64,000 nt of DNA from Allokutzneria sp. NRRL B-24872 (lineage in GTDB: Bacteria > Actinomycetota > Actinomycetes > Mycobacteriales > Pseudonocardiaceae): assembly GCF_002155965.1 (NCBI RefSeq), contig NZ_MUMH01000085.1:107043-171042 (forward strand). Direction: 5' to 3'. Numbering within the stretch: position 1 is the first letter of the stretch; each line of letters begins with the position of its first letter. A model generated the notes under the pieces. That model did not search any database, had not been told where the DNA came from, and was given only the letters and a program-made list of their open reading frames with translations. The translations under genes and the position numbers were made by a program. Below are positions 49,306 to 57,203 of this stretch, piece by piece.

Positions 49306-49413
49306 GAGAGCAGCTGATGTCGTTGTCTCAGGCACGTGCCCAGCAAGGTTGCACCCGTCACGGGGCGCAAGCGCATCGCCGCGGTGTGGCAGGTCTTCTG
49401 CGAGGATGGCGCC

Positions 49414-49827
49414 ATGAGTGACTTGCGCCTCTGGTACTGCGTCAACGGGCACAGCGACAGGCGCGATGAGGGAATGCTCGACGGAGTCGAAGCCATTGAC
49501 TCGTTCCTCAACCGGTTGGCCGAAGGCGAGCGAGCGGTCATGGCGGCGTTGTTCCGCGCGGAAGACCTGCACGTCTTCCCGCCGCAGGTCGAGATGCTGG
49601 TCGGCCTCGGCGGTGGCTTGGACGGTGGGGTCGTGCAGTGCGATGGAATGCATTGCGGCAGCGCGGGGGATTTTGAGGGAGGGGCAGTGTCCTACGACTA
49701 CGTGGAGAGCAGACGTGACCTCCCCGCGAGCGCAGTCATCCCGCAGGCTCAGGTCCGCGCCGTGCTGCACGAGTTCGCCGCTACTGGAAAGCGCCCGGAA
49801 ACTGTTGTGTGGCACCCGATCCGCTGA
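49414..49827 (+). CDS. Imm1-like immunity protein
   Basis: The 137-residue protein ends VSYDYVESRRDLPASAVIPQAQVRAVLHEFAATGKRPETVVW; this VP-E-F-tG-P-W pattern is that of Imm1-type immunity proteins of polymorphic toxin systems. It has no signal peptide and the start is ATG 49414. No cognate toxin gene is visible nearby. It is opposite the conflict operon. Confidence 0.6.
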   Translation: MSDLRLWYCVNGHSDRRDEGMLDGVEAIDSFLNRLAEGERAVMAALFRAEDLHVFPPQVEMLVGLGGGLDGGVVQCDGMHCGSAGDFEGGAVSYDYVESRRDLPASAVIPQAQVRAVLHEFAATGKRPETVVWHPIR

Positions 49828-49838
49828 CCAAGCCCAGG

Positions 49839-50819
49839 TCACACGGAGCTGAGCACCTGCATGGCGTGGTGCTCCCGTGCCGCGAGGTCGGTGAGGAGCT
49901 TCGACGCGCGGGTGAGGTGCGAGGCGTCGCCGGAGGAACCGGCCGCGGCGATGTGCGCGGAGACCTCCGTCCACAGTGGAGCGATCTCGGCGTAGAGCCG
50001 ATGCCCGGCGCGGAGGGTGGAGTCGTCGACAAGCGAAGCGCTCTCGGCGAGGAAGTCGCGGTACAGGGCGCGGAACAGGGCGCCACCGGTGCCGCCGCGT
50101 TCCATCAGCGTCGCGGCGAGAGGGAGATCGCGTGACGGCGCGTCGGAGCGGTCGAGCCAGCCGAGCACTTGGCGTGCGGCCTTGCCGATGCCGCGGTGGC
50201 CAAGGTTGGCGATGGGCGGGTTGAGGAAGTCGCGCGCGTTGTTGCGCACGGACTCCAGCACGGCGGAGCGCAGCGATGGACGACGGCCCGGCGCGGTGAC
50301 GGTGAACGAGAGGTTCCGCGCGGTCATCGGGCCGCGCTCGGCACGGGCGCGCTCCAAGCTCGCGAGCGAGGTCGTCACGGCGCCGCCCTGCTGAGCGGTG
50401 TCGATGAGGTTCGCGCGGGTGTCGTCGTGGCCGTACAACGCGACGAAGTGCCCGCCGAAGTGCACCTTCGACGTGAAGTACTCCAGGTGGTAGCAGTCCA
50501 GTTGGAGCCCGACGGGGCGCCCGGCGGCGAGGGCGTCGGTGACGTTCTGCCACGCCTTGCGGGTGGAGCCGGTCTCCTGGACGCGCAGGTCGAGCCCGAG
50601 CCGTTCGGCCACGGTCCGGGTGATCATGGCGGGCTTGGAGCGCCCGCCGAGGAACGGGAAGTCCATGTTCTTCGCGTCCCAGTAGACGAAGCCGAGCCCT
50701 TCGCCGAGGCCGAACAGCATCGGCTCGGACAGCTCGATCCCCTCGTGGCGCAGCAGCGCGCCGAGCGCGGTGGTCTCGCAGTGCTGCCCGGAGGGGAACG
50801 AGACGTTCTCGATGATCAT
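49839..50819 (-). CDS. BtrH N-terminal-domain protein with DUF4872-like C-terminus
   Basis: The 326-residue protein begins IIENVSFPSGQHCETTALGALLRHEG, the BtrH-type papain-like/acyltransferase motif with Cys and later HFVALYGHD. BtrH transfers an acyl group in butirosin biosynthesis. No aminoglycoside or acyl-carrier genes are nearby, so it is an orphan, perhaps a peptidase- or transferase-like protein with another role. ATG 50819 is used; the longer frame has no RBS. Confidence 0.75.
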   Translation of the reverse strand: MIIENVSFPSGQHCETTALGALLRHEGIELSEPMLFGLGEGLGFVYWDAKNMDFPFLGGRSKPAMITRTVAERLGLDLRVQETGSTRKAWQNVTDALAAGRPVGLQLDCYHLEYFTSKVHFGGHFVALYGHDDTRANLIDTAQQGGAVTTSLASLERARAERGPMTARNLSFTVTAPGRRPSLRSAVLESVRNNARDFLNPPIANLGHRGIGKAARQVLGWLDRSDAPSRDLPLAATLMERGGTGGALFRALYRDFLAESASLVDDSTLRAGHRLYAEIAPLWTEVSAHIAAAGSSGDASHLTRASKLLTDLAAREHHAMQVLSSV

Positions 50820-50921
50820 GTGCTTCCTGCTCTGCTCGTGGCGCCTGTCCGACGGGCACCAGGCTCGACCCTCCCACCGGGAGAGAGTCAACACCCGCAC
50901 CTTGACCAGCGCAGCGGCTCC

Positions 50922-51404
50922 TCAGGTTCTGAAGACCTCTGCCACATCGGCGAGCACGCGGGTCACCACGGCCAGCTCGTCGGCCGGGAGCCCGTCGAAG
51001 AGCCGGTCGGCCAGCGCGTCGGCGGACTCGTCCAAGCGCGCCACGGTGGCGCCGCCCTTCTCCGTGAGGCTGACCAAGATCGCCCTGCGGTCGTCGGGGT
51101 GCGGGTCGCGCGCGACGAACCCGGCCTCCTCCAGCGCGTCGACCAGGGCCGTGACGTTGCGCGGCGTGACGTTGAGCGCGTCAGCCAGTTCGCGCTGAGT
51201 GCGTGGTTCGCTGGCGGCGAGCTGCCACAGCACCGCGGCCCTGGCCACCGTGAGCCCATCGGCGCGCAGCCCCGCCGTCATGTCCTCGGTGATCAGCTCC
51301 GTCGCGCGCATCAGCATGTTGAACGTCACACGGGGTGACAGCGCTTCGGAGAAGCCTTTGCCGGGGGATGATGTACTGTATTCATCATGTTCCATATTCA
51401 CCAT
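50922..51404 (-). CDS. MarR-family transcriptional regulator
   Basis: A 160-residue MarR winged helix (LTVARAAVLWQLAAS; LADALNVTPRNVTALVDALEEAGFV; RDPHPDDRRAILVSLT). It is divergent from a SnoaL-fold gene at 51439 and probably controls it. ATG 51404 is within a direct-repeat promoter; ATG 51395 is also possible. Confidence 0.85.
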   Translation of the reverse strand: MVNMEHDEYSTSSPGKGFSEALSPRVTFNMLMRATELITEDMTAGLRADGLTVARAAVLWQLAASEPRTQRELADALNVTPRNVTALVDALEEAGFVARDPHPDDRRAILVSLTEKGGATVARLDESADALADRLFDGLPADELAVVTRVLADVAEVFRT

Positions 51405-51405
51405 G
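51380..51405. repeat. Direct repeat ATTCAYCATG over the MarR start
   Basis: ATTCATCATG (51380-51389) and ATTCACCATG (51396-51405) are 16 bp apart, one and a half helical turns, and cover the MarR start. They are the best candidate operator for the divergent MarR/SnoaL pair. Confidence 0.45.
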
Positions 51406-51438
51406 CTACCGCGTGGTGGTCGTGAAGGAGGGATCGGC

Positions 51439-51876
51439 ATGAGCACCAACACCGCCAACACCAACAGCACCGCCGAGCGGAACATGGCCGCGATGCGGAC
51501 CGCCTACGCCACCCTGGTCAGCGGGGACCTGGACGCGTGCGTGGAGATGCTGACCGAGGACTTCGTCGCCAACCTCCCCGGGCTGCCCGAGCCGGTCCGC
51601 AGCCGCGAGGTGTGGCGGATGGGGGCCGAGGCGATGCTGAAGGGCTTCCCGGACCTGCGGATCGACGTCGAGCACATGGCCGCAGACGGGGACCAGGTCG
51701 CCGTCCGGGCTCGGTTCAGCGGTACGCACAAGGGCGAGTTCGGCGGCGTCCCGGCCACTGGGCGCTCGGTGGACTTCTGGAGCGTGGAGTACTACCGCTT
51801 CGTCGACGGCAAGGTCGCCGAGGAGTGGGTCGCGCCCGACATGGGCAATCTGATGCACCAGATCACCGCTGAGTGA
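51439..51876 (+). CDS. SnoaL-like/ester-cyclase-fold protein
   Basis: The 145-residue protein has the NTF2/SnoaL pattern (ATLVSGDLDACVEMLTEDFVANLPG; FWSVEYYRFVDGKVAEEWVAPD) common to polyketide cyclases and detoxifying proteins. ATG 51439 has AAGGAGGGA upstream. The divergent MarR gene may repress it. Confidence 0.85.
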   Translation: MSTNTANTNSTAERNMAAMRTAYATLVSGDLDACVEMLTEDFVANLPGLPEPVRSREVWRMGAEAMLKGFPDLRIDVEHMAADGDQVAVRARFSGTHKGEFGGVPATGRSVDFWSVEYYRFVDGKVAEEWVAPDMGNLMHQITAE

Positions 51877-51928
51877 TCTTCCCCCGAGGAGCCGCCCGTG
51901 CCACGTCGGCGCGGGCGGTCGCTTGCGC

Positions 51929-52552
51929 TCAGCAGCAGTGCCGGCCCCGCCAGGCCTCGCGCCCTTCCTTGACCGCGACCGCCGCGATCACCAGGGCGGC
52001 GAGCGGATCGGCCCAGTGCCAACCGAAAGCGGAGTTGAGCAGCAGGCCGACGAGCAGCACGCCGGACAGGTAGGTGCACAGCAGCGTCTGCTTGGAGTCG
52101 GCGACCGCGCTGGCCGAGCCGAGTTCGCGTCCAGCACGGCGTTGCGCGGCCGACAGGAACGGCATGACCGCCAGTGACACCGCCGCGAGCACGATCCCGA
52201 CCGTGGAGTGCTCAGCGGGCTCGGCGCCGAACAGCGAGCGCGCGGACTCGACGGTGACGTAGCCGGCGAGCGCGACGAACGATACGGCGATCACCTTGAG
52301 CGCCAAGCGTTCCCGGGCCTGCGGGTCGCGGCCGGAGAACTGCCAGGCGACGGCGGTGGCCGAGGCGACCTCGATCACCGAGTCCAGGCCGAAGCCGATC
52401 AGCGCCGTGGACGAGGCGATCGTCCCGGCCGCCAACGCGATCACGGCCTCGACGACGTTGTAGGTGATCGTCGCGGCGACCAGCAGCCGCACGCGCCGCG
52501 TCAGCTCGGCTCGGCGCTGCGGATCGAGAGCTGGCGCGTCGGCGCAGCTCAC
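51929..52552 (-). CDS. CDF-family cation efflux protein
   Basis: The 207-residue protein has about five or six membrane segments with the CDF core (NVVEAVIALAAGTIASSTALIGFGLDSVIE) and ends in a Cys-Cys pair. It is shorter than ordinary CDF proteins, having no C-terminal cytosolic domain. GTG 52552 overlaps the cmtR stop as GTGA. It likely exports Cd(II), Zn(II) or Pb(II) under CmtR control. Confidence 0.85.
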   Translation of the reverse strand: MSCADAPALDPQRRAELTRRVRLLVAATITYNVVEAVIALAAGTIASSTALIGFGLDSVIEVASATAVAWQFSGRDPQARERLALKVIAVSFVALAGYVTVESARSLFGAEPAEHSTVGIVLAAVSLAVMPFLSAAQRRAGRELGSASAVADSKQTLLCTYLSGVLLVGLLLNSAFGWHWADPLAALVIAAVAVKEGREAWRGRHCC

Positions 52553-52878
52553 CTCGACACCCGCTCATCGACGCACGGCTCAGCGGTGTCGACGGCGAGG
52601 ACCACCTTCACCAGCTCGGTCAGCGCCCGCTCCAGGTGCTCGTCGGCCAGGGCGTAACGGACCTGACGGCCCTCGTAGGTCGTGCTGACCAGGCCGCATC
52701 CGCGCAGGCAGGACAGGTGGTTGGACACGTTCGACCGGCTCAGCCCGAGGCGGTCGGCCAGCTGCGCGGGGTAGACGACGCCGTCGAGCAGGGCGACCAG
52801 GATGCGGCAGCGCGTCGGGTCGGCCAGTGCCCGGCCCAGGCGGGCGAGCGCGTCCTCCCGCGTCTCACACTTCAGCAT
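52549..52878 (-). CDS. cmtR: CmtR, Cd(II)/Pb(II)-sensing ArsR-family repressor
   Basis: The 109-residue protein closely resembles mycobacterial CmtR (ARLGRALADPTRCRILVALLDGV; SRSNVSNHLSCLRGCGLV; YEGRQVRYALADEHLERAL; AVDTAEPCV). The Cd-binding cysteines equivalent to C57, C61 (SCLRGC) and C102 (EPCV) are present. ATG 52878 fits the family start MLKCETR. It is translationally coupled to the CDF exporter and is about 70 bp from the divergent UvrA-type gene. Confidence 0.93.
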   Translation of the reverse strand: MLKCETREDALARLGRALADPTRCRILVALLDGVVYPAQLADRLGLSRSNVSNHLSCLRGCGLVSTTYEGRQVRYALADEHLERALTELVKVVLAVDTAEPCVDERVSR

Positions 52879-52945
52879 AGGCGCAACAGTACATCGAAAA
52901 CTGAACCAATAACGCTGACACGGGTTGTCAGGTTTCGCGTCGACG

Positions 52946-55426
52946 ATGACCTCCGTGAGAAGCGTGGAGAACAGCGGGACGATCGACGTGATCGGTGCTC
53001 GCACGAACAACCTGCGTGACGTGTCCGTGCGCATCCCCAAGGGACACCTGGTCGCCTTCACCGGCGTGAGCGGCAGCGGCAAGACCTCGCTCGCCGTCGA
53101 CACGCTGCACAACGAGGCTCAGCTGCGGTACCTGGAAGGGCTCTCGCCGTTCGTGCGGCAGTACATCACCCAGCGGAACCGGCCGAAGGTCGACCGCGTG
53201 CTCGGGCTCGGCGCGACGCTCGCGGTCGACCAGCGCCGCCTCAACCGCAACCCGCGCTCCACGGTCGCGACGATCACCGGCATCGACGGGCACCTGGGGC
53301 TGCTGTACTCGCGCCTGCCCGGCATCGACGGCGACTCGCACCTCACGACCTCGCACTTCGACCGGAACACGCCGGAAGGCGGCTGCTCGGAGTGCCACGG
53401 CGTCGGCGGGCGCTGGCAGGCGCGCGAGGAGCTGATCGTCACGCACCCCGAGTTGCCGCTGTTCGAGGGCGCTTCGCCGTGGTTCGAGAAGTGGCGCTCG
53501 GGCGAGCACGCGTTCGTGCCCGCGCTCGCGCGGAAGCGGGGCGTCGACCTCGGCCAGCCGTGGCGGTCGCTGCCGGAGGAGTTCCGGCGCTGCGTGCTCC
53601 ACGGCACCGGTGACGAGAAGATCGTCGCCACCGTCGACGTCCCGAACAAGAACGAGACGGCGCAGATGACCTTCACCTGGAACCAGCCGCTGAAGGGTGC
53701 GCTGGCCGAGGTGGAGCGGGTCTTCGTCAACGCCAAGACCTCCAGCGCGAAGCAGCGGTACCTCCGCTACATGCGCAAGCGGCCCTGCGACGCCTGTGCC
53801 GGAAGCGGATTCGACGCGGCGGCGCGATCCGTGCGGCTCGGCGGGCTGAGCTACCCGGAGCTGATCGAGGTGGAGGTGCGCGAGGTCCGCGACTGGGCGC
53901 GGCGCGTCGCCGACGAGCTGGACGAGCGGCAGCGCGAGGTGGGGGAGCCGCTGGTCCAGGACCTCGACCGCAGGCTCGGCATCCTCGACCGGCTCGGCCT
54001 CGCGCACCTGCAACTGTCCAGGAGCGCGGCCACGCTCTCCGGCGGCGAACTGCAGCGGACGCGGCTCGCCGCGCAGCTCAGCACCGAGCTCAGCGGCATC
54101 ATCTTCGTGCTCGACGAACCCGGCAACGGACTGCACCCGGCGGACAAGGCGCAGCTGCTGGACATCGCGCTGGAGCTGCGCGAGGCGGGCAACACCGTGC
54201 TGCTCGTCGAGCACGACCCCGAGCTGATCGCCCGAGCTGACTGGGTGGTCGACATGGGTCCCGGCGCGGGCCGCAACGGCGGCGAGGTCCTGGTGTCCGG
54301 CCCGCCCGCCGACATCGCGGCCCACCCCTCGTCGCTGACCGGCCGCTACCTCGCCGGAGCCGGTCCGCGTCTGCGTCGAATCCCGCGCCCGGTCGGGGAA
54401 ACCGACTGGGTGGAGCTGCGGGGTCTGCGCGCGCACAACGTGGTCGCGGACCTGGTGCGCTTTCCCGTCGGGCGGCTCACGTGCCTGACCGGAGTGAGCG
54501 GTAGCGGCAAGAGCAGCCTGCTCAGCGCGCTCGCAACGGGCGTGGAGGCCGCGCTCGACGACACCCCGACCGACGTGGTGCGCTCCGTGCGCGGACTCGA
54601 CGGCTTCGGCTGGGTGGCCGTCGTCGACCAAGAGCCACTGGGCCGGACACCGCGCTCCAACCCGGCCACCTACAGCAAGGCCTTCGACGTCGTGCGCGGG
54701 CTCTTCGCCGCCACCGACGCGGCGCGCGAGCGCGGGCTCACCGCGTCCTGGTTCAGCTTCAACACGGCGGGCGGCGGGCGCTGCGACACCTGCACCGGCT
54801 ACGGCCGCAAGCTCGTCGACATGCACTTCCTGCCGGACGTGTGGGTGGTCTGCGACGCGTGCGAGGGGCGCCGCTACCGGCCCGAGGCCCTGGAGATCAG
54901 CTACCTCGGCCTGGCCATCGACGAGGTGTTGGAGCTGACCGTCGCCGAGGCCGTCGAGCGCTTCACCGAGCCGCGCCAGCTCGCCGAGACCCTGGGCGCG
55001 CTCAACCAGGTCGGCCTCGGCTACCTCCAGCTCGGCCAGAGCGCCACCGAGCTCTCCGGCGGCGAAGCCCAGCGGCTGAAGCTCGCGTCGGCGATCCAGC
55101 GCGGAGCCGGTGGGCGCGGAGCCGGGCTCGTCATCGTCGACGAACCCGTCTCCGGCCTGCACCCCTCCGACGTCCAGCGGGTCGTGGACGCATTGGACGT
55201 GCTGCTCGACTCCGGCAACACCGTCGTCGTGGCCGAGCACGACATCCCCGTCGCCGCGTCCGCGGACTGGGTCATCGACCTCGGCCCCGGAGCCGGTCCC
55301 GACGGCGGCGCGGTCCTCGCGGAGGGCCCGCCCGAGATCGTCGCCAAGGCCGACACGCCGACCGCCGTGTTCCTGCGCCGCTACGCCGCGGGCGAACCGC
55401 TGCTCAGTGCCAGCCCGTGCACTTGA
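52946..55426 (+). CDS. UvrA-family ABC ATPase, short (UvrA2/DrrC-like)
   Basis: The 826-residue protein has two ABC modules: first Walker A GVSGSGKTS and signature LSGGELQRTRLA, second GVSGSGKSS and LSGGEAQRLKLA with Walker B FVLDEP and IVDEP. Zinc-knuckle Cys pairs (CSECHG, CDACAGSG, CDTCTGYG, CDACEG) are present. It is about 130 residues shorter than UvrA and lacks the UvrB-binding region, as in UvrA2/DrrC proteins linked to DNA-damaging drugs. The start ATG 52946 is preferred. Confidence 0.9.
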   Translation: MTSVRSVENSGTIDVIGARTNNLRDVSVRIPKGHLVAFTGVSGSGKTSLAVDTLHNEAQLRYLEGLSPFVRQYITQRNRPKVDRVLGLGATLAVDQRRLNRNPRSTVATITGIDGHLGLLYSRLPGIDGDSHLTTSHFDRNTPEGGCSECHGVGGRWQAREELIVTHPELPLFEGASPWFEKWRSGEHAFVPALARKRGVDLGQPWRSLPEEFRRCVLHGTGDEKIVATVDVPNKNETAQMTFTWNQPLKGALAEVERVFVNAKTSSAKQRYLRYMRKRPCDACAGSGFDAAARSVRLGGLSYPELIEVEVREVRDWARRVADELDERQREVGEPLVQDLDRRLGILDRLGLAHLQLSRSAATLSGGELQRTRLAAQLSTELSGIIFVLDEPGNGLHPADKAQLLDIALELREAGNTVLLVEHDPELIARADWVVDMGPGAGRNGGEVLVSGPPADIAAHPSSLTGRYLAGAGPRLRRIPRPVGETDWVELRGLRAHNVVADLVRFPVGRLTCLTGVSGSGKSSLLSALATGVEAALDDTPTDVVRSVRGLDGFGWVAVVDQEPLGRTPRSNPATYSKAFDVVRGLFAATDAARERGLTASWFSFNTAGGGRCDTCTGYGRKLVDMHFLPDVWVVCDACEGRRYRPEALEISYLGLAIDEVLELTVAEAVERFTEPRQLAETLGALNQVGLGYLQLGQSATELSGGEAQRLKLASAIQRGAGGRGAGLVIVDEPVSGLHPSDVQRVVDALDVLLDSGNTVVVAEHDIPVAASADWVIDLGPGAGPDGGAVLAEGPPEIVAKADTPTAVFLRRYAAGEPLLSASPCT

Positions 55427-55742
55427 ACCCGCCGTCGTTGATGCAGGCGCGCCACTTGTAGTTCTCGTGCTTGTAGCTCGCGGTGTTGCCCGCGCCGCCG
55501 CCCATCTGCTTCCAGGTCCTGCCGCCGTCGGAGGAGCGGTCGAGCCACACCCACTTGTCGAAGGTGTCCTGGCCGGAGACGTAGTCCTTGGGGATGTAGT
55601 ACAGCCGGACCTCGTGGCCGTAGGGGAGGCGGATGCAGTAGTACCCCGAGCCGCACTCCTCGCTCGCGGCGGCGGAGGGGGCGAACGGGACCAGCGAGGC
55701 GACCGTGAGGGCAGCCGCCGTGAGGACGTTCCAGAGCTTCAT
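55404..55742 (-). CDS. Small secreted Cys-containing protein
   Basis: A 112-residue protein with a signal peptide (cut near ASA-SEE, residue 28) and four cysteines in the mature part (EECGSGYYCI, RACINDGGFKC). It may be a small extracytoplasmic disulphide-bonded protein. It overlaps the UvrA-type gene convergently by 23 bp. Function unknown. Confidence 0.6.
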   Translation of the reverse strand: MKLWNVLTAAALTVASLVPFAPSAAASEECGSGYYCIRLPYGHEVRLYYIPKDYVSGQDTFDKWVWLDRSSDGGRTWKQMGGGAGNTASYKHENYKWRACINDGGFKCTGWH

Positions 55743-55829
55743 GGCCGAAGATGATCACTTAGCCCGCGCGCACTCCGCTGACCGTTCGCTAAAACCCCGA
55801 TGCCTTGGCGCATAACGGAAAAGCCCTCG

Positions 55830-56780
55830 TCATCGCGGCTTGGCGCGGAAAGTTCTCCGGTACGCGCCCGGAGTGGTGCCCAGCGCGGTGAGGAAGCGCC
55901 TGCGCAGGTTGGTCGCCGAGGACAGCCCGACGCGGCGGGCGACGGCCTCCAGTGGCAGGTCGGAGGACTCCAGCAGCTCCCGGGCGGTGGTGATCCGCCG
56001 TGCGAGCAGCCACTGCCCGGGGCTGGTCCCGAGCTGGTCGGTGAAGCGCCGGGTGAGCGTGCGCGGCGAGACCCCCGCGTGCGCGGCGACGCGATCGAGA
56101 CTCACGTCCTGGTCGAGGCGTTCGGTGATCCACTCCAGCACCGGCGCGAGCGTGCTCTCGATCTGCGCGGGGTGCGACGGCGCCGCGTACTGCGCCTGCC
56201 CGCCCTCGCGGTGCGGCGGCATGACCATGGTGCGCGCGATGTGCGCGGCGTGGGCGGCTCCGTGATCACCGCGGACGAGGTGCAGGCACAGGTCGATGCC
56301 CGCTCCGGCGCCCGCGCTGGTCGCCACGTCGCCGTGGTCGACGTAGAGCACGTCGGCGTCGACCTCGATCTCCGGGAAGCTCGCGGCGAGCTGGTCGGTG
56401 AGCCTCCAGTGCGTGCTCGCCCGTCGCCCGTCCAGCAGTCCCGCGTGCGCGAGCGCGAATGCCGCTGAGCAGATGCTGACCACCCGTGCACCCCGGGAAT
56501 GATTGCGCCGCAACGCTTCCACGACCGCGGCGCTCGGAGGTTCGGTCACGGGAAGCCACCCGGGGACGAGCACGGTGTCCGCTCGGTCGAGCGCGTCAAG
56601 CCCTTCGGTCACGAGCATGTCGTACCCGGCGAGGGTGCTGATCGGACCGGGGTCCTCCGCGCACACGCTGAACGTGTAGCGGGTCGGCAGCCCCGGGCGC
56701 TCGACGCCGAAGACCTGTGCCGCGCAGCCCAGCTCGAAGGTCGACTGCGGGGCGCGGACGAGGGCCACGACGCGGTGCAT
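55830..56780 (-). CDS. GlxA-type AraC regulator with DJ-1/PfpI sensor
   Basis: The 316-residue protein has a DJ-1/PfpI domain (FELGCAAQVFGVERPGLP; VVSICSAAFALAHAGLLDGRRASTHW, nucleophile-elbow-type Cys) and a C-terminal AraC helix-turn-helix (DQDVSLDRVAAHAGVSPRTLTRRF). ATG 56780 is chosen; the longer frame is off the fold. It is divergent from a cupin gene and probably controls it. Confidence 0.87.
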   Translation of the reverse strand: MHRVVALVRAPQSTFELGCAAQVFGVERPGLPTRYTFSVCAEDPGPISTLAGYDMLVTEGLDALDRADTVLVPGWLPVTEPPSAAVVEALRRNHSRGARVVSICSAAFALAHAGLLDGRRASTHWRLTDQLAASFPEIEVDADVLYVDHGDVATSAGAGAGIDLCLHLVRGDHGAAHAAHIARTMVMPPHREGGQAQYAAPSHPAQIESTLAPVLEWITERLDQDVSLDRVAAHAGVSPRTLTRRFTDQLGTSPGQWLLARRITTARELLESSDLPLEAVARRVGLSSATNLRRRFLTALGTTPGAYRRTFRAKPR

Positions 56781-56850
56781 GGCCAGAAAGTACCTGAGGA
56801 TGTCTTTCCAGACACTCGGCGTGCTTCCGGTCGCCGAGCAGGCTGGGCCC

Positions 56851-57177
56851 ATGACGACCGAACAGGCTGGCTACACGTGGTCCTCCGTCGAGGACGCCCC
56901 GGTGCACGAGCTCTTCCCCGGAATCCGCCTGCGCCCGTTGTGGCAGGGGGAGAACGGGGCGAAGGCGTACGTGCTCCAGATGGACCCGCGCACGAGCTGG
57001 CAGGGGATCGACGTGCACGAGCCCGGCCCGGAGGAGGTCTTCGTGGTCTCCGGGGTCTTCAACGACGGCGAGCGCGACTACCCGGCGGGCTCGTTCATCC
57101 ACGCCCCCGCGGGCTCGTCGCACGTCCCGCAGACCACCTCGGGCTGCACCCTCTTCCTCTTCTACCCCGAGGGCTGA
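56851..57177 (+). CDS. Small cupin-fold protein
   Basis: The 108-residue protein has a cupin core (QGIDVHEPGPEEVFVVSGVFNDGERDYPAGSFIHAPAGSSHVPQT) with His and Glu metal ligands spaced as in acetylacetone dioxygenase-like/DUF4437-like cupins. ATG 56851 is the start. It may be a stress or quercetinase-like protein. It faces the GlxA-type regulator. Confidence 0.8.
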   Translation: MTTEQAGYTWSSVEDAPVHELFPGIRLRPLWQGENGAKAYVLQMDPRTSWQGIDVHEPGPEEVFVVSGVFNDGERDYPAGSFIHAPAGSSHVPQTTSGCTLFLFYPEG

Positions 57178-57203
57178 CCCGCACCGCATTCGCAGCACAG
57201 GCG

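Noticed and set aside
52928..55240. 770-codon minus-strand frame opposite the UvrA-type gene
   Set aside because: It has no domain and low-complexity composition; the plus strand has unmistakable UvrA motifs.
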